The notes beneath the pieces were generated by a model. The model saw nothing but the letters and a program-made list of their open reading frames with translations, was not told the DNA's origin and made no database searches. Of a DNA stretch of 64,000 nucleotides, positions 11,040 through 23,757 are shown one piece after another. A program made the position numbers and the translations under genes. Origin of the DNA: Mytilus edulis (lineage: Eukaryota; Mollusca; Bivalvia; Mytilida; Mytilidae); contig NC_092356.1 in assembly GCF_963676685.1 (NCBI RefSeq), positions 17,905,750 through 17,969,749 of the forward strand. The letters run 5' to 3'. Each line of letters begins with the position of its first letter. The first letter of the stretch is position 1.

Positions 11040-12587
11040 TTGATATTGACGTTTTATTGTTCAATTTTTTTTTTTAAATCTCAAAAAATTGTTCAACCAA
11101 GCAACATGTTCGTTTGCCTTTCATTCAATCCTTGACATCTTATTAACAATCCTCGGGAGAATCCGCTACTTCCAGAATGAGGAACTGTATCGGTCGAGTT
11201 GAGTCAAGTCTTGATGTCTATAATGTAAAAAAAAATACACTAGTAAAAAATTACTGCATACAGGTAGGAACGGTAAATTTACTATGGGGAATATGTGTAA
11301 ATAGATTTTGCCAGGCCATCTTGTTTAATACAGCATTTTCCCACTCGTTCACGTTATATCTGCAAATGTAAAATGAACCCAGCATTTCAAAGTTTTAAAA
11401 TTTATTAATCGGGGCAACCTGTTTTTCAAACGAAACAACGAAAATGTCGATGGTTGTTTTCCGAATGGTTATGGCTGGATATAACACTCGACAAATTGAA
11501 TCCTTTTGTGATTTATGAAAATTTATTTATCTGGTAAAGTCTGGTATAAATGCAAATTGAATTAGAGAATTTTTATTAAATTCTAATGCAATAAATGGTA
11601 CTTTTAAAGTTAAATGGGTAGGTAGTAACCTATTTGTCCTTTATGTTATCTTCGTCAAGTTCTGTTAGCACTTTTAGCACTTATCTATCCCAAATTCATG
11701 TATTTGGTTTTGATGTTATATTTGTTATTCTCATAGGATTTTGTCTAATGCTTAGTCCGTTTCTGTGTGTGTTACATTTTAATGTTGTGTCGTTGTTCTC
11801 CTCTTATATTTAATGCGTTTCCCTCAGTTTTAGTTTGTTAACCCGATTTTGTTTTGTTGTCCATGGATTGATGAGTTTTGAACAGCGGTATACTACTGCT
11901 GCCTTTATTAGATCTGATCATACAATGACATCAAGTTGCACTGATCTTAATCTATTCATCATTGATGGATAAAAACCTGCTTGCTAAAATGTAATTACAT
12001 CAGTTTTTCTTTCTTTTTTGAATATCGTTTATTTCATATAAAAGTTTTAATGTATCTTAACAAAGTTGAAAATATCTATGACACATAGATGCCAATATCA
12101 CATGATAGTTCAAGACATACAAAACCTCATGTAGAAAGTTTTGAGCAAACAGAGATGCATGAATTTTGAAGAGACTACACGTGTTTAAAATTCATACAAT
12201 GCATGTGCATGCGACATAGATGTATGTATGACTTTAATTGTAATATATATCTTTTTGACCTTCATATCTAATCTTTAAAAAAAATAAACTTCATTTTTTT
12301 ATTTTAAGGTCTCTTTTTCTCTATTTTGCTATTTTTCGTCCATTATTCTCTATTCTGTATATTTTAACCCCCGTTATTCTTTATTCTTTTTATCTTAAAC
12401 CCCTATTATTCTTTATTTGAATTTTGACCTTTTGGACTCTTTTGTTCATTTCATTGGCATATTTTCTATAGTATCATGAGTATTGAGCAATTCTTTACCA
12501 TTCTGCAAACCCTTTCAAGACCCGTATACAATGTATGATTATTACACAAAGCACTGAAACTTTACCCTATTTCTAATAATCATATTT
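11040..12587. repeat. Segmental duplication, copy A
   Basis: 11090-11400 matches 26930-27330 (GCAACATGTTCGTTTGCCTT, AATGAGGAACTG, GGAACGGTAAATTTACTAT). 12090-12560 matches 24390-24790 and 27790-28260 (TTCAAGACATACAAAACCTC, AACAGAGATGCATGAA, CGACATAGATGTATGTATGA, then a CTATTCTCTATTCTG-type pyrimidine tract). An interspersed repeat (11752-11912) interrupts it. The Helitron-like cluster begins exactly at its right edge. Confidence 0.7.
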
Positions 12588-14615
12588 AAGGTCTTTCCTC
12601 TCCGCGAGGAAAGACCTTATTGTTTTTCTCCTGTTTTTTTAAGGTCTTTCCCCAACATGGGAAAGACCTTATTGTTTTTCTAATGTTTTTTTTTCTTTTT
12701 CTTTTTTTTCTTTTTTTTCTTCCAACATTTTTTTGACATGCCCGCTTCTTGTTCCTGTTGAAGTTATTAAGACCAAATATGGACCATCGCTAGACCTCAC
12801 CAAGATGTATTACCAAATGACTCTGTTAAGGATTTCATCATCCTTTTTAGGAGTTTTCTCCCTTTTATTGATTTTTTTCAACATGGCCCTCCCTCGTTGG
12901 TTTTAAAGATAGCATGACCTAAATTGGGCAAAATGTAGATCTTATCATGATGTATTACCATGTGAGGCTGAATAGGATTTCATCGTCCCCTATGAAAGTT
13001 ATATCCCCTTGAAACAATTTCTTTCCTTTGCATTTTCTCAAAAAGTATAAGAGATAGAATCGATTTGAAAACGGCAACATGTACAGGAACAGATGGCAAT
13101 GTTAATGAACATGTACAATCATTTTGTTATTAACCCTTTTAAGGAGTTATTCCCCTTGAAAAATTGTACATAATTTTTGAAAAATTCTATTTCTAAAACC
13201 AGAAGTCATAGAGACTTAGAACCTTCACCAATAATCTTTAATTCATGTGACCTTTAATATGCAGTCAAGGTCAAAGGTCACTAAGTGCAAAAAAAAATTA
13301 CGCTGCAATTTCAAGCTTACATATTAGGAAAACGATAAGACTTTGCTGCATACATACAGCGTATAAAATGTTCCTCTCGATGAGCTCTTCATTTTATATG
13401 AAAAGTCCAAAAATGTCCGACTGTCTGTTCAAAAGTTACAGCGGGATGATTCTTAAAAGTATAGTATTGTGTGTATATCTTTTTAAATGTAACAGATATC
13501 AACCTACTATAAAGTGCAAAGATGATCAGTAATTCAAGACCTTCAATTTGAGGTCAATGTCAGGTCATGATGAAATTTCACCTTGACCTTCACAGTATAC
13601 AATGACCTTGACCTTGTGATAGTTGAAAGGTTAAGTGGTCCTGAGTTGAATGGTGCTAGTCCCATGTCTCTACGACTTCCGGTTCTCAAGTTTTGTATTG
13701 CATCATATATTTGATGATTAATTGTGACCTTTGTGAACTTTGAAATTGTCCCAATTCTTTTTCTATAATGATGTCCTTCAACTGTAGATCATTTATCATT
13801 GAACAGATTTGAGATATCTATTGTCGTTTTAGAGATAATGCAGTTTGAAGTTTTGCGAGCGGAGGCATGTATTTCTGAATCATCAAGAGCTTACCACTTA
13901 AAATGTTTTAGAAATTGAAGAAGTTGACATAGTTATATGTTTGACCAAATACCAAATACATTCCATGGAAAAAAACACCAAAAAATCAATTTGAAATTTT
14001 CAAGTTTTGCATTGACTTTGTTAGTTTCATAACTTCTATTTATATAGTTGATATTGCATCATTATTTTCACTTTGTCAAATGGGGTCATCTGATATATCA
14101 AATTGAAGGTCTTAATGAACTCTACTTAAAAATGAAAATTTTAAACCCCCTTTTCATCCCAGGGGAACGGGTGGGGTCATTTAGTGCAAACATTCAAATT
14201 TCTCAGATGGTAAGGTTGTCGCATATCAAATGAAAGAACATAAAGCGTACATTTCAAATTTCAAATTGACGTCTCCCAAAAATGGGTTGGATGGGGTCAT
14301 TGAGTGCAAAAGATAAATGTTCTTTTAAGGTAGGGTTGTTGTATATCAAATGAAAAGTCATGATGTGTACATTTGAAATATCAAATTCCCGATCTCCAAA
14401 AATTAGTTGGATAGGGTAATTAAGTGCAAAAATCAAACTTTCTAGAACATAGTGTTGTCGCATATCAAATGAAAGCTCGTCTACTCTGTTCCATATATCA
14501 TAATTCCGATCTCAAAAATGTAGGCGGATGAGGTCATTAAGTGTAAAAAGCGAAAAGTTTCAGAAGGTATGCTTGTCGTATATCAAACGAAAGGTCGTAC
14601 AAAGTACAATACGAA
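12588..14615 (+). mobile_element. Helitron/Helentron-like non-autonomous element, unit H1 (+), 3' tail missing
   Basis: Begins with the hairpin AAGGTCTTTCCTC...GAGGAAAGACCTT (12588-12618) and a second, looser hairpin (12641-12670). The body shares sequence with all other units: GACCATCGCTAGACCTCA, TACGCTGCAATTTCAAGC, GGTCATGATGAAATTTCACC. It ends in a ~120-bp minisatellite and stops at CAATACGAAA, where it meets the 3' end of inverted unit H2. No open frame for Rep or helicase, so it cannot move itself. A perfect AGGTCAAAGGTCA is at 13268-13280. Confidence 0.6.
13268..13280 (+). promoter_or_regulatory. DR1 nuclear-receptor-type motif in H1
   Basis: AGGTCA-A-AGGTCA, the consensus direct repeat bound by RXR/HNF4/COUP-TF-class receptors. 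The same site is at 16013, 18987, 20371 and 22350 in other units and 50402 in a diverged relative. Extra TCAAGGTCA half-sites lie nearby. Binding is not shown by sequence alone. Confidence 0.4.
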
Positions 14616-16574
14616 ACTAGTATCTCAATTGTTTGTAAAACAATTGAAAGGTCTTTCCTGTAAAAGTGATGTTTTCGTAATGTTCTTTGTACGACCTTTC
14701 GTTTGATATACGACAAGCATACCTTCTGAAACTTTTCGCTTTTTACACTTAATGACCTCATCCGCCTACATTTTTGAGATCGGAAGTATGATATATGTAA
14801 CACAGAATAGATGAGCTTTCATTTGATATGCGACAACGCCATGTTTTAAAAAGTTTGTTTTTTTGCATTTAATAAACCCATCCAACCAATTTTTGGAGGT
14901 TGGGAATTTGATATTTCAAATGTATACATCATGACCTTTCATTTGATATGCAACAACCCTATCGTAAAAGAAAATTTATTTTTTGCACTCAATGACCCCA
15001 TCCAACCAATTTTTGGGGGACGTCAATTTGAAATTTGAAATGTACGCTTTATGTTCTTTCATTTGATATGCGACAACCTTACCATCTGAGAAATTTGAAT
15101 GTTTGCACTAAATGACCCCACCCTTCCCCCTGGGATGAAAAGGGGGTTTAAAATTTTCATTTTTAAGTAGAGTTTATTTAGACCTTCAATTTGATATATC
15201 AGATGACCCCATTTGACAGAGTGCAAATAATGATGCAATATCAACTATATAAATAGACGTTATGAAACTTACAAAGTCAATGCAAAACATGAAAATTTCA
15301 AATTGATTTTTTGGTGTTTTTTTCCATGGAATGTTTTTGGTATTTGGTCAAACATATAACTATTTCAACCTCTTCAATTTCTAAAACATTTTAAGTGGTA
15401 AGCTCTTGATGATTCAGAAATACATGCCTCCGCTCGCAAAATTTGAAACTGCATTATCTCTAAAACGACAATAGATATCTCAAATCTGTTAAATGATAAA
15501 TGATCTACAGTTGAAGGACAACATTATAGAAAAAGAATTTGGACAATTTCAAAGTTCACCAAGGTCACAATTAATCATCAAATATATGATGCAATACAAA
15601 ACTTGAGAACCGGAAGTCGTAGAGACATGGGACTATCACCATTCAACTCAAGACTACTTGACCTTTCAAATGTCACAAGGTCAAGGTCATAGTATAATGT
15701 GAAGGTCAAGGTGAAATTTCATCATGACCTAACATTGACCTCAAATTGAAGGTCTTGAACTACTGATCATCTTTGCAGTTTATAGTAGGTTGATATCTGT
15801 TACCTTTAAAAAGATATACACACAATACTATACTTTTAAGAATCATCCCGTCGTAACTTTTGAACAGACAGTCGGAATCTTTTGAGCTCAGTGTATAAAA
15901 TGTAAAGCTCGTCGAGAGGAACATTTTATACGCTGTAAGTATGCAGCAAACTCTTATCGTTTTCTTAATATGCAAGCTTGAAATTGCAGCGTAATTTTTT
16001 TTTTGCACTCGGTGACCTTTGACCTTGGTGCAAATTAAAGGTCACACGAACTTAAGATTATTGGTGTAGGTCCCAAGTCTTTACGACTTCCGGTTCTCGA
16101 GATACAATTTTTCAAAAATTGTGTATATTTTTTCAAGGGAAATAACTCCTTATAAGGGTTAACAACCAAATGATTGTATATGTTTATTATCATTGCCATC
16201 TGGTCTTGTACATGTTGCCGTTTTCAAATCGATTCTATCTTGAATACTTTTTGAGAAAAATGTAAAAGAAAGAAATTGCTTCAAGGGGACGTAACTCTCA
16301 TAGGGAATGATGAAATCCTTAGCAGCCTCATAAGGTAACACATCATGATGAGATCTAACTTTTGTCCAAATAAGGTCATGATATCTTTAAAAACAACGAG
16401 GGGGGGCCATGTCGAAAAAAACCAATAAAAGGGAGATAACTTCTAAAGGGGATGATGAAATCCTACACAGCCTCATCTGGTAATACTTCATGATGATGTC
16501 TAATGATGGTCCGTATTTGGTCTTGATAATTCGAACAGAAACGAGGGGAGGCCATGTCAAACAAATGCTGGATG

Positions 16575-16601
<27 letters not shown>
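14616..16601 (-). mobile_element. Helitron-like unit H2 (-), 5' hairpin missing
   Basis: Starts with the 3' terminus on the minus strand (GAGATACTAG, stem-loop CAATTGTTT...AAACAATTG, then GGAAAGACC). It is a nearly full copy facing H1 tail to tail, and ends in the A-tract at 16577-16601 that marks the poly-T near the 5' end. The 5' AAGGTCTTTCC hairpin is replaced by a second partial copy. TGACCTTTGACCT at 16013-16025 is the same DR1-type site, reversed. Confidence 0.6.
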
Positions 16602-16605
<4 letters not shown>

Positions 16606-17506
16606 CACAAGGTCAAGGTCATAGTATAATGTGAAGGTCAAGGTGAAATTTCATCATGACCTGACATTGACCTCAAATTGAAGGTCTTGAATTACTGATC
16701 ATCTTTGCAGTTTATAGTAGGTTGATATCTGTGACCTTTAAAAAGATATACACACAATACTATACTTTTAATAATCATCCCGTCGTAACTTTTGAACAGA
16801 CAGTCGGACACTTTTGAGCTCAGTGTATAAAATGTAGAGCTGATAGAGAGGAACATTTTATACGCTGTAAGTATGCAGCAAACTCTTATCGTTTTCTTAA
16901 TATGCAAGCTTGAAATTGCAGCGTAATTTTTTTTTGCACTTGGTGACCTTTGAACTTGGGTGCAAATTAAAGGTCACATGAACTTAAGATTATTGGTGTA
17001 GGTCCCAAGTCTTTACGACTTCCGGTTCTCGAGATACAATTTTTCAAAAATTGGGTATATTTTTTCAAGGGAAATAACTCCTTATAAGGGTTAACAACAA
17101 AATGATTGTATATGTTCATTATCATTGCCATCTGGTCTTGTACACGATTCCGTTTTCAAATCAATTCTATCTTGAATACTTTTTGAGAAAAATGTAAAAG
17201 AAAGAAATTGCTTCAAGGGGACGTAACTCTCATAGGGAATAATGAAATCCTTAGCAGCCTCATATGGTAACACATCATGATGAGATCTAACTGTTGTCCA
17301 AATAAGGTCATGATATCTTTAAAAACAACGAGGGGGGGCCATGTCGAAAAAAACCAATAAAAGGGAGATAACTTCTAAAGGGGATGATGAAATCCTACAC
17401 AGCCTCATCTGGTAATACTTCATGATGAGTTCTACCGATGGTCCATATTTGGTCTTGATAACTCCAATAGAAACGAGGGGAGGCCATGTCAAAGAAATGC
17501 TGGATG

Positions 17507-17545
<39 letters not shown>

Positions 17546-17593
17546 AGGAGAAAAACAATAAGGTCTTTCCTCGCGGAGAGGAAAGACCTTAAC
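16602..17593 (-). mobile_element. Partial Helitron-like unit H2' (-), 5' half only
   Basis: Re-enters the unit at ATCACAAGGTCAAGGTCA and repeats its 5' half to a long A-tract (17507-17544) and the terminal hairpin ACAATAAGGTCTTTCCTCGC ... GGAAAGACCTTA. Nearly identical to the matching part of H2, so this looks like a direct duplication with its breakpoint in the A-tract. The DR1-type site here is altered (TGACCTTTGAACT). Confidence 0.6.
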
Positions 17594-19675
17594 TAGTATC
17601 TCAATTGTTTGTAAAACAATTGAAAGGTCTTTCCTGTAAAAGTGATGTTTTCGTAATGTAGCTTGTACGACCTTTCGTTTGATATACGACAAGCATACCT
17701 TCTGAAACTTTCCACTTTTAACACTTAATGACCTCATCCGCCTACATTTTTGAGATCGGAATTATGATATATATAACACTGAGTAGATGAGATTTCATTT
17801 GATATGCGACAACGCCATGTTCTAGAAAGTTTGATTTTTGCACTTAATAACCCAATCCAAGTAATTTTTGGAGGTCGGGAATTTGATATTTCAAATGTAC
17901 ACATCATGACCTTTCATTTGATATACAACAACCCTATCTTAAAAGAAAATTTATGTTTTGCACTCAATGACCCCATCCAACCCATTTTTGGGAGACGTCA
18001 ATTTGAAATTTGAAATGTACACTTTATGTTCTTTCATTTGATATGCGACAACCTTACCATCTGAGAAATTTGATTGTTTGCACTAAATGACCCCACCCGT
18101 CCTCCTAATATGAAAAGGGGGTTTAAAATTTTCATTTTTAAGTAGAGTACATTTAGACCTTCAATTTGATATATCAGATGATCCCAATTGATAAAGTGCA
18201 AATAATGATGCAATATCAACTATATAAATAGAAGTTATGAAACTTACAAAGTCAATGCAAAACTTGAAAATTTCAAATTGAATTTTTGGCGTTTTTTTCC
18301 ATGGAATGTTTTTGGTATTTGGTCAAACATAGAACTATGGTAACCTCTTCAATTTCTTAAACATTTTAAGAGGTACGCTCTTGTTGATTCTGAAATACAT
18401 GCCTCCGCTCAAAAAACTTCAAACTGCATTATTTCTACAGCAACAATAGATATCTCAAATCTGTTAAATGATAAATGATCTACAGTTGAAGGACAACATT
18501 ATAGAAAAAGAATTGGGACAATTTCAAAGTTCACCAAGGTCAAAATTAATCATCAAATATATGATGCAATACCAAACTTAAGAACCGGAAGTCGTAGAGA
18601 CACGGGACTAGCACCATTCAACTCAGGACCACTTGACCATTCACATATCACAAGGTCAAAGTCATAGTATACTGTGAAGGTCAAGGTGAAATTTCATCAT
18701 GACCTGACATTGACCTTAAATTGAAGGTCTTGAATTACTGATCATCTTTGCAGTTTATAGTATGTTGATATATGTTACCTTTAAAAAGATATACACAAAA
18801 TACTATACTTTTAAGAATCATCCCGTTGTAACTTTTGAATAGACGGTCGGACCTTTATGGGTTTATAATATAAAATGTAGAGCTCGTCGAGAGGAACATT
18901 TTATACGCTGTATGTATGCAGCAAAGTCTTACCGTTTTCCTAATATGTAAGCTTGAAATTGCAGCGTAATTTTATTTTGCACTCGGTGACCTTTGACCTT
19001 GGGTGCATATTGAAGGTCACATAAATTAAAGATTATTGGTGAAGGTTCAAGGTCTCTATGACTTCCGGTTCTGGAATTACAATTTTTCTAAAATTATGTA
19101 CATTTTTTCAAGAGAAATAACTCCCTATAAGGGTTGATAACAAAATAATTGTATATGTTCATTAACATTGCCATCTGTTCCTGTACATGTTGCCGTTTTC
19201 AAATCAATTCTATCTCTAATACTTTTTGAGAAAAATGCAAAGGAAAGAAATTGCTTCAAGGGGATATAACTCTCATAGGGGACGATGCAATCCTATTCAA
19301 CCTCATATGGTAATACATCATGATGAGATATACCTATTGTCCAAATAAGGTAATGATATCTTGAAAAACAACGAAAGGGGGCCCTGTTGAAAAAAACTAA
19401 TAAAAGGGAGATAACTTATAAAGGGGATGATGAAATCCTTAACAGGGTCATCTGGTTATACATCTTGATGAGGTTTATCGATGGTCTATGTTTGGTCTTG
19501 ATAACTTCAAAAGAAACATGGGGAGGCCATGCCAAAAAAATGTTGGAAGAAAAAAAAGAAAAAAAAGAAAAAACATTAGAAAAACAATAAGGTCTTTCCT
19601 CACGAAGGGGAAAGACCTTAAAAAAAAAACAGGAGAAAAACAATAAGGTCTTTCCTCGCGGAGAGGAAAGACCTT
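17594..19675 (-). mobile_element. Helitron-like unit H3 (-)
   Basis: Complete in plan: 3' end ACTAGTATCTC with stem-loop on the left, minisatellite, body, and two 5' hairpins at the right (19590-19620 and 19645-19675). The junction to H2' reads GAGATACTAG|TTAAGGTCTTTCC on the minus strand, head to tail with no host sequence between. DR1-type site at 18987-18999. Confidence 0.65.
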
Positions 19676-19735
19676 AAACATCACTTTTACAGGAAAGACC
19701 TTTCAATTGTTTTACAAACAATTGAGATACTAGTT
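19676..19735 (+). mobile_element. Solo 3' terminus of the Helitron-like element
   Basis: ACATCACTTTTACAGGAAAG, CTTTCAATTGTTTTAC and AAACAATTGAGATACTAG alone, between the 5' hairpin of H3 and that of H4. It shows the 3' end as a unit: inverted copy of the 5' end (GGAAAGACCTT), stem-loop, then CTAG. Confidence 0.65.
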
Positions 19736-19780
19736 AAGGTCTTTCCTCTCCGCGAGGAAAGACCTTATTGTTTTTCTCCT

Positions 19781-19820
<40 letters not shown>

Positions 19821-21775
19821 CATCCAGCATTTGTTTGACATGGCCTCCCCTCGTTTCTATTGGAGTTATCAAGACCAAATATGGACCATCGGTAGACCTC
19901 ATCATGAAGTATTACCAGATGAGGCTGTGTATGATTTCATCATCCCCTTTAAAAGTTATCTCCCTTTAAATGTTTTTTTTCGACATGACCCCCCCTCGTT
20001 GTTTTTGAAGATATCATGACCTTATTTGGACAATAGTTAGATCTCATCATGATGTGTTACCATATGAGGCTGCTAAGGATTTCATCATTCCCTATGAGAG
20101 TTATGTCCCCTTGAAGCAATTTCTTTCTTTTACATTTTTCTCAAAAAGTATTCAAGATAGAATCGATTTGAAAACGGCAACATCTACAGGACCAGATGGC
20201 AATGTTAATTAACATATACAATCATTTTGTTGATAACCCTTATAAGGAGTTATTTCCCTTGAAAAAATATAAACAATTTTTGAAAAATTGTATCTCGAGA
20301 ACCGGAAGTCGTAAAGACTTGGGACCTACACCAATAATCTTAAGTTCATGTGACCTTTAATTTGCACCCAAGGTCAAAGGTCACCGAGTGCAAAAAAAAA
20401 TTACGCTGCAATTTCAAGCTTTCATATTAAGAAAACGATAAGAGTTTGCTGCATACTTACAGCGTATAAAATGTTCCTCTCGACGAGCTCTACATTTTAT
20501 ACACTGACCTCAAAAGAGTCCGACTGTCTGTTCAAAAGTTACGACGGGATGATTCTTAAAAGTATAGTATTGTGTGTATATCTTTTTAAAGGTAACAGAT
20601 ATCAACCTACTATAAACTGCAAAGATGATCAGTAGTTCAAGACCTTCAATTTGAGGTCAATGTCAGGTCATGATGAAATTTCACCTTGACCTTCATATTT
20701 TACTATGACCTTGACCTTGTAACATTTGAAAGGTCAAGTGGTCCTGAGTTGAATGGTGATAGTCCTATGTCTCTACGACTTCCGTGTCTCAAGTTTTGTA
20801 TTGCATCATATATTTGATGATTAATTGTGACCTTGGTGAACTTTGAAATTGTCCCAATTCTTTTTCTGTAATGTTGTCCTTCACCTGTAGATCATTTATC
20901 ATTTAACAGATTTGGGATATCTATTGTCGTTTGAGAGATAATGCAGTTTGAAGTTTTGCGAGCGGAGGCATGTATTTCTGAATCATGAAGAGCTAACCAC
21001 TTAAAATGTTTTAGAAATTGAAGAGGTTGACATAGTTATATGTTTGACCAAAAACCAAAAACATTCCATGGAAAAAACCACCAAAAAATCAATTTGAAAT
21101 TTTCAAGTTTTGCATTGACTTTGTAAGTTTCATAACTTCTATTTATATAATTGATATTGCATCATTATTTGCACTTTGTCAAATGGGGTCATCTGATATA
21201 TCAAATTGAAGATCTTAATAAACTCTACTTAAAAATGAAAATTTTAAACCACCTTTTCATCCCAGGGGCACGGGTGGGGTCATTTAGTGCAAACATTCAA
21301 ATTTCTCAGATGGTAAGGTTGTCGCATATCAAATGAAAGAACATAAAGCGTACATTTCAAATTTCAAATTGACGTCTCCCAAAAATGGGTTGGATGGGGT
21401 CATTGAGTGCAAAAAATAAATGTTCTTTTAAGGTAGGGTTGTTGTATATCAAATGAAAGGTCATGATGTGTACATTTGAAATATCAAATTCCCGACCTCC
21501 AAAAATTTGTTGGATAGGGTTATTAAGTGCAAAAATCAAACTTTCAAGAACATGGTGTTGTCGCATATCAAACGAAAGCTCATCTACTCTGTTCCATATA
21601 TCATAATTCCGATCTCAAAAATGTAGACGGCTGAGGTCATTAAGTGTAAAAAGCGAAAAGTTTCAGAAGGTGTGCTTGTCGTATATCAAACGAAAGGTCG
21701 TACAAAGTACAATACGAAAACATCACTTTTACAGGAAAGACCTTTCAATTGTTTTACAAACAATTGAGATACTAG
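19736..21775 (+). mobile_element. Helitron-like unit H4 (+), complete
   Basis: Runs from AAGGTCTTTCC (19736) to GAGATACTAG (21775) and is the most complete unit here. In order: 5' hairpin, T-tract 19783-19820, ATCCAGCATTTGTTTGACAT, body, four or five ~120-bp minisatellite copies, GGAAAGACCTT, stem-loop, CTAG. DR1-type site at 20371-20383. No protein-coding frame above about 80 codons, hence non-autonomous. Confidence 0.7.
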
Positions 21776-23757
21776 TTTTTTTTGTTTTTTTTTTTTTTTT
21801 CATCCAGCATTTGTTTGACATGGCCTCCCCTCGTTTCTATTGGAGTTATCAAGACCAAATATGGACCATCGGTAGACCTCATCATGAAGTATTACCAGAT
21901 GAGGCTGTGTAGGATTTCATCATCCCATTTAGAAGTTATCTCCCTTTTATTGGTTTTTTTCGACATGGCCCCCCTCGTTGTTTTTGAAGATATCATGACC
22001 TTATTTGGACAATAGTTAGATCTCATCATGATGTGTTACCATATGAGGCTGCTAAGGATTTCATCATTCCCTATGAGAGTTATGTCCCCTTGAAGCAATT
22101 TCTTTCTTTTACATTTTTCTCAAAAAGTATTCAAGATAGAATCCATTTGAAAACGGCAACATGTACAAGACCAGATGGCAATGATAATTAACATATACAA
22201 TCATTTTGTTGTTAACCCTTATAAGGAGTTATTTCCCTTGAAAAAATATAAACAATTTTTGAAAAATTGTATCTCGAGAACCGGAAGTCGTAAAGACTTG
22301 GGACCTGCACCAATAATCTTAAGTTCATGTGACCTTTAATTTGCACCCAAGGTCAAAGGTCACTGAGTGCAAAAAAAAATTACGCTGCAATTTCAAGCTT
22401 TCATATTAAGAAAACGATAAGAGTTTTCTGCATACTTACAGCGTATAAAATGTTCCTCTCGACGAGCTCTACATTTCATACACTGAGCTCAAAAGAGTCC
22501 GACTGTCTGTTTAAAAGTTACGACGGGATGATTCTTAAAAGTATAGTATTGTGTGTATATCTTTTTAAAGGTAACAGATATCAACCTACTATAAACTGCA
22601 AAGATAATCAGTAGTTCAAGACCTTCAATTTGAGGTCAATGTCAGGTCATGATGAAATTTCACCTTGACCTTCACATTTTACTATGACCTTGACCTTTTG
22701 ATATTTGAAAGGTCAAGTGGTTCTGATTTGAATGGTGATAGTCCCATGTTTCTACGACTTCCGGTTCTCAAGTTTTGTATTGCATCATATATTTGATGAT
22801 TAATTGTGACCTTGGTGAACTTTGAAATTGTCCCAATTCTTTTTCTATAATGTTGTCCTTCAACTGTAAATCATTTATCATTTAACAGATTTGAGATATC
22901 TATTGTCGTTTTAGAGATAATGCAGTTTGAAATTTTGCGAGCGGAGGCATGTATTTCTGAATCGTCAAGAGCTTACCACTTAAAATGTTTTAGAAATTGA
23001 AGAGGTTGACATAGTTATATGTTTGACCAAATACCAAAAACATTCCATGGAAAAAAACACCAAAAAATCAATTTGAAATTTTCAAGTTTTGCATTGACTT
23101 TGTAAGTTTCATAACTTCTATTTATATAGTTGATATTGCATCATTATTTGCACTTTGTCAAATGGGGTCATCTGATATATCAAATTGAAGGTCTTAATAA
23201 ACTCTACTTAAAAATGAAAATTTTAAACCCCCTTTTCATACCAGGGGGACGGGTGGGGTCATTTAGTGCAAACATTCAAATTTCTCAGATGGTAAGGTTG
23301 TCGCATATCAAATGAAAGAACATAAAGCGTACATTTCAAATTTCAAATTGACGTCTCCCAAAAATGGGTTGGATGGGGTCATTGAGTGCAAAAAATAAAT
23401 TTTCTTTTAAGATAGGGTTGTTGTATATTAAATGAAAGGTCATGATGTGTACATTGGCAATATCAAATCCCGACCTCCAAAAATTAGTTGGATAGGGTTA
23501 TTAAGTGCAAAAATCAAACTTTCTAGAACATAGAGTTGTTGCATATCAAATGAAAGCTCATCTACTCTATGTTATTTATATCATAATTCCGATCTCAAAA
23601 ATGTAGGCGGTTGAAGTCATTAAGTGTTAAAAGCGGAAAGTTTCAGAAGGTATGCTTGTCGTATATCAAACGAAAGGTCGTACAAGGTACATTATGAAAA
23701 CATCACTTTTACAGGAAAGACCTTTCAATTGTTTTACAAACAATTGAGATACTAGTT
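21776..23757 (+). mobile_element. Helitron-like unit H5 (+), 5' hairpin missing
   Basis: Follows H4 head to tail, starting directly in the T-tract (21776-21800), and ends at CTAG (23752-23755) followed by TT and host-like AT-rich sequence. DR1-type site at 22350-22362. The 3' end defines the right edge of the cluster. Confidence 0.65.

Noticed and set aside
19768..22015. Frames with long poly-Phe followed by SSSICLTWPPL or IQHLFDMASP
   Set aside because: Translations of the T-tract and 5' part of the Helitron-like element in different frames; no family match.
13990..23315. A 61-codon frame starting MILHHY present in all five Helitron-like units
   Set aside because: It overlaps the non-coding minisatellite and is kept open because the copies are recent; copies with substitutions show no preference for silent sites by eye.
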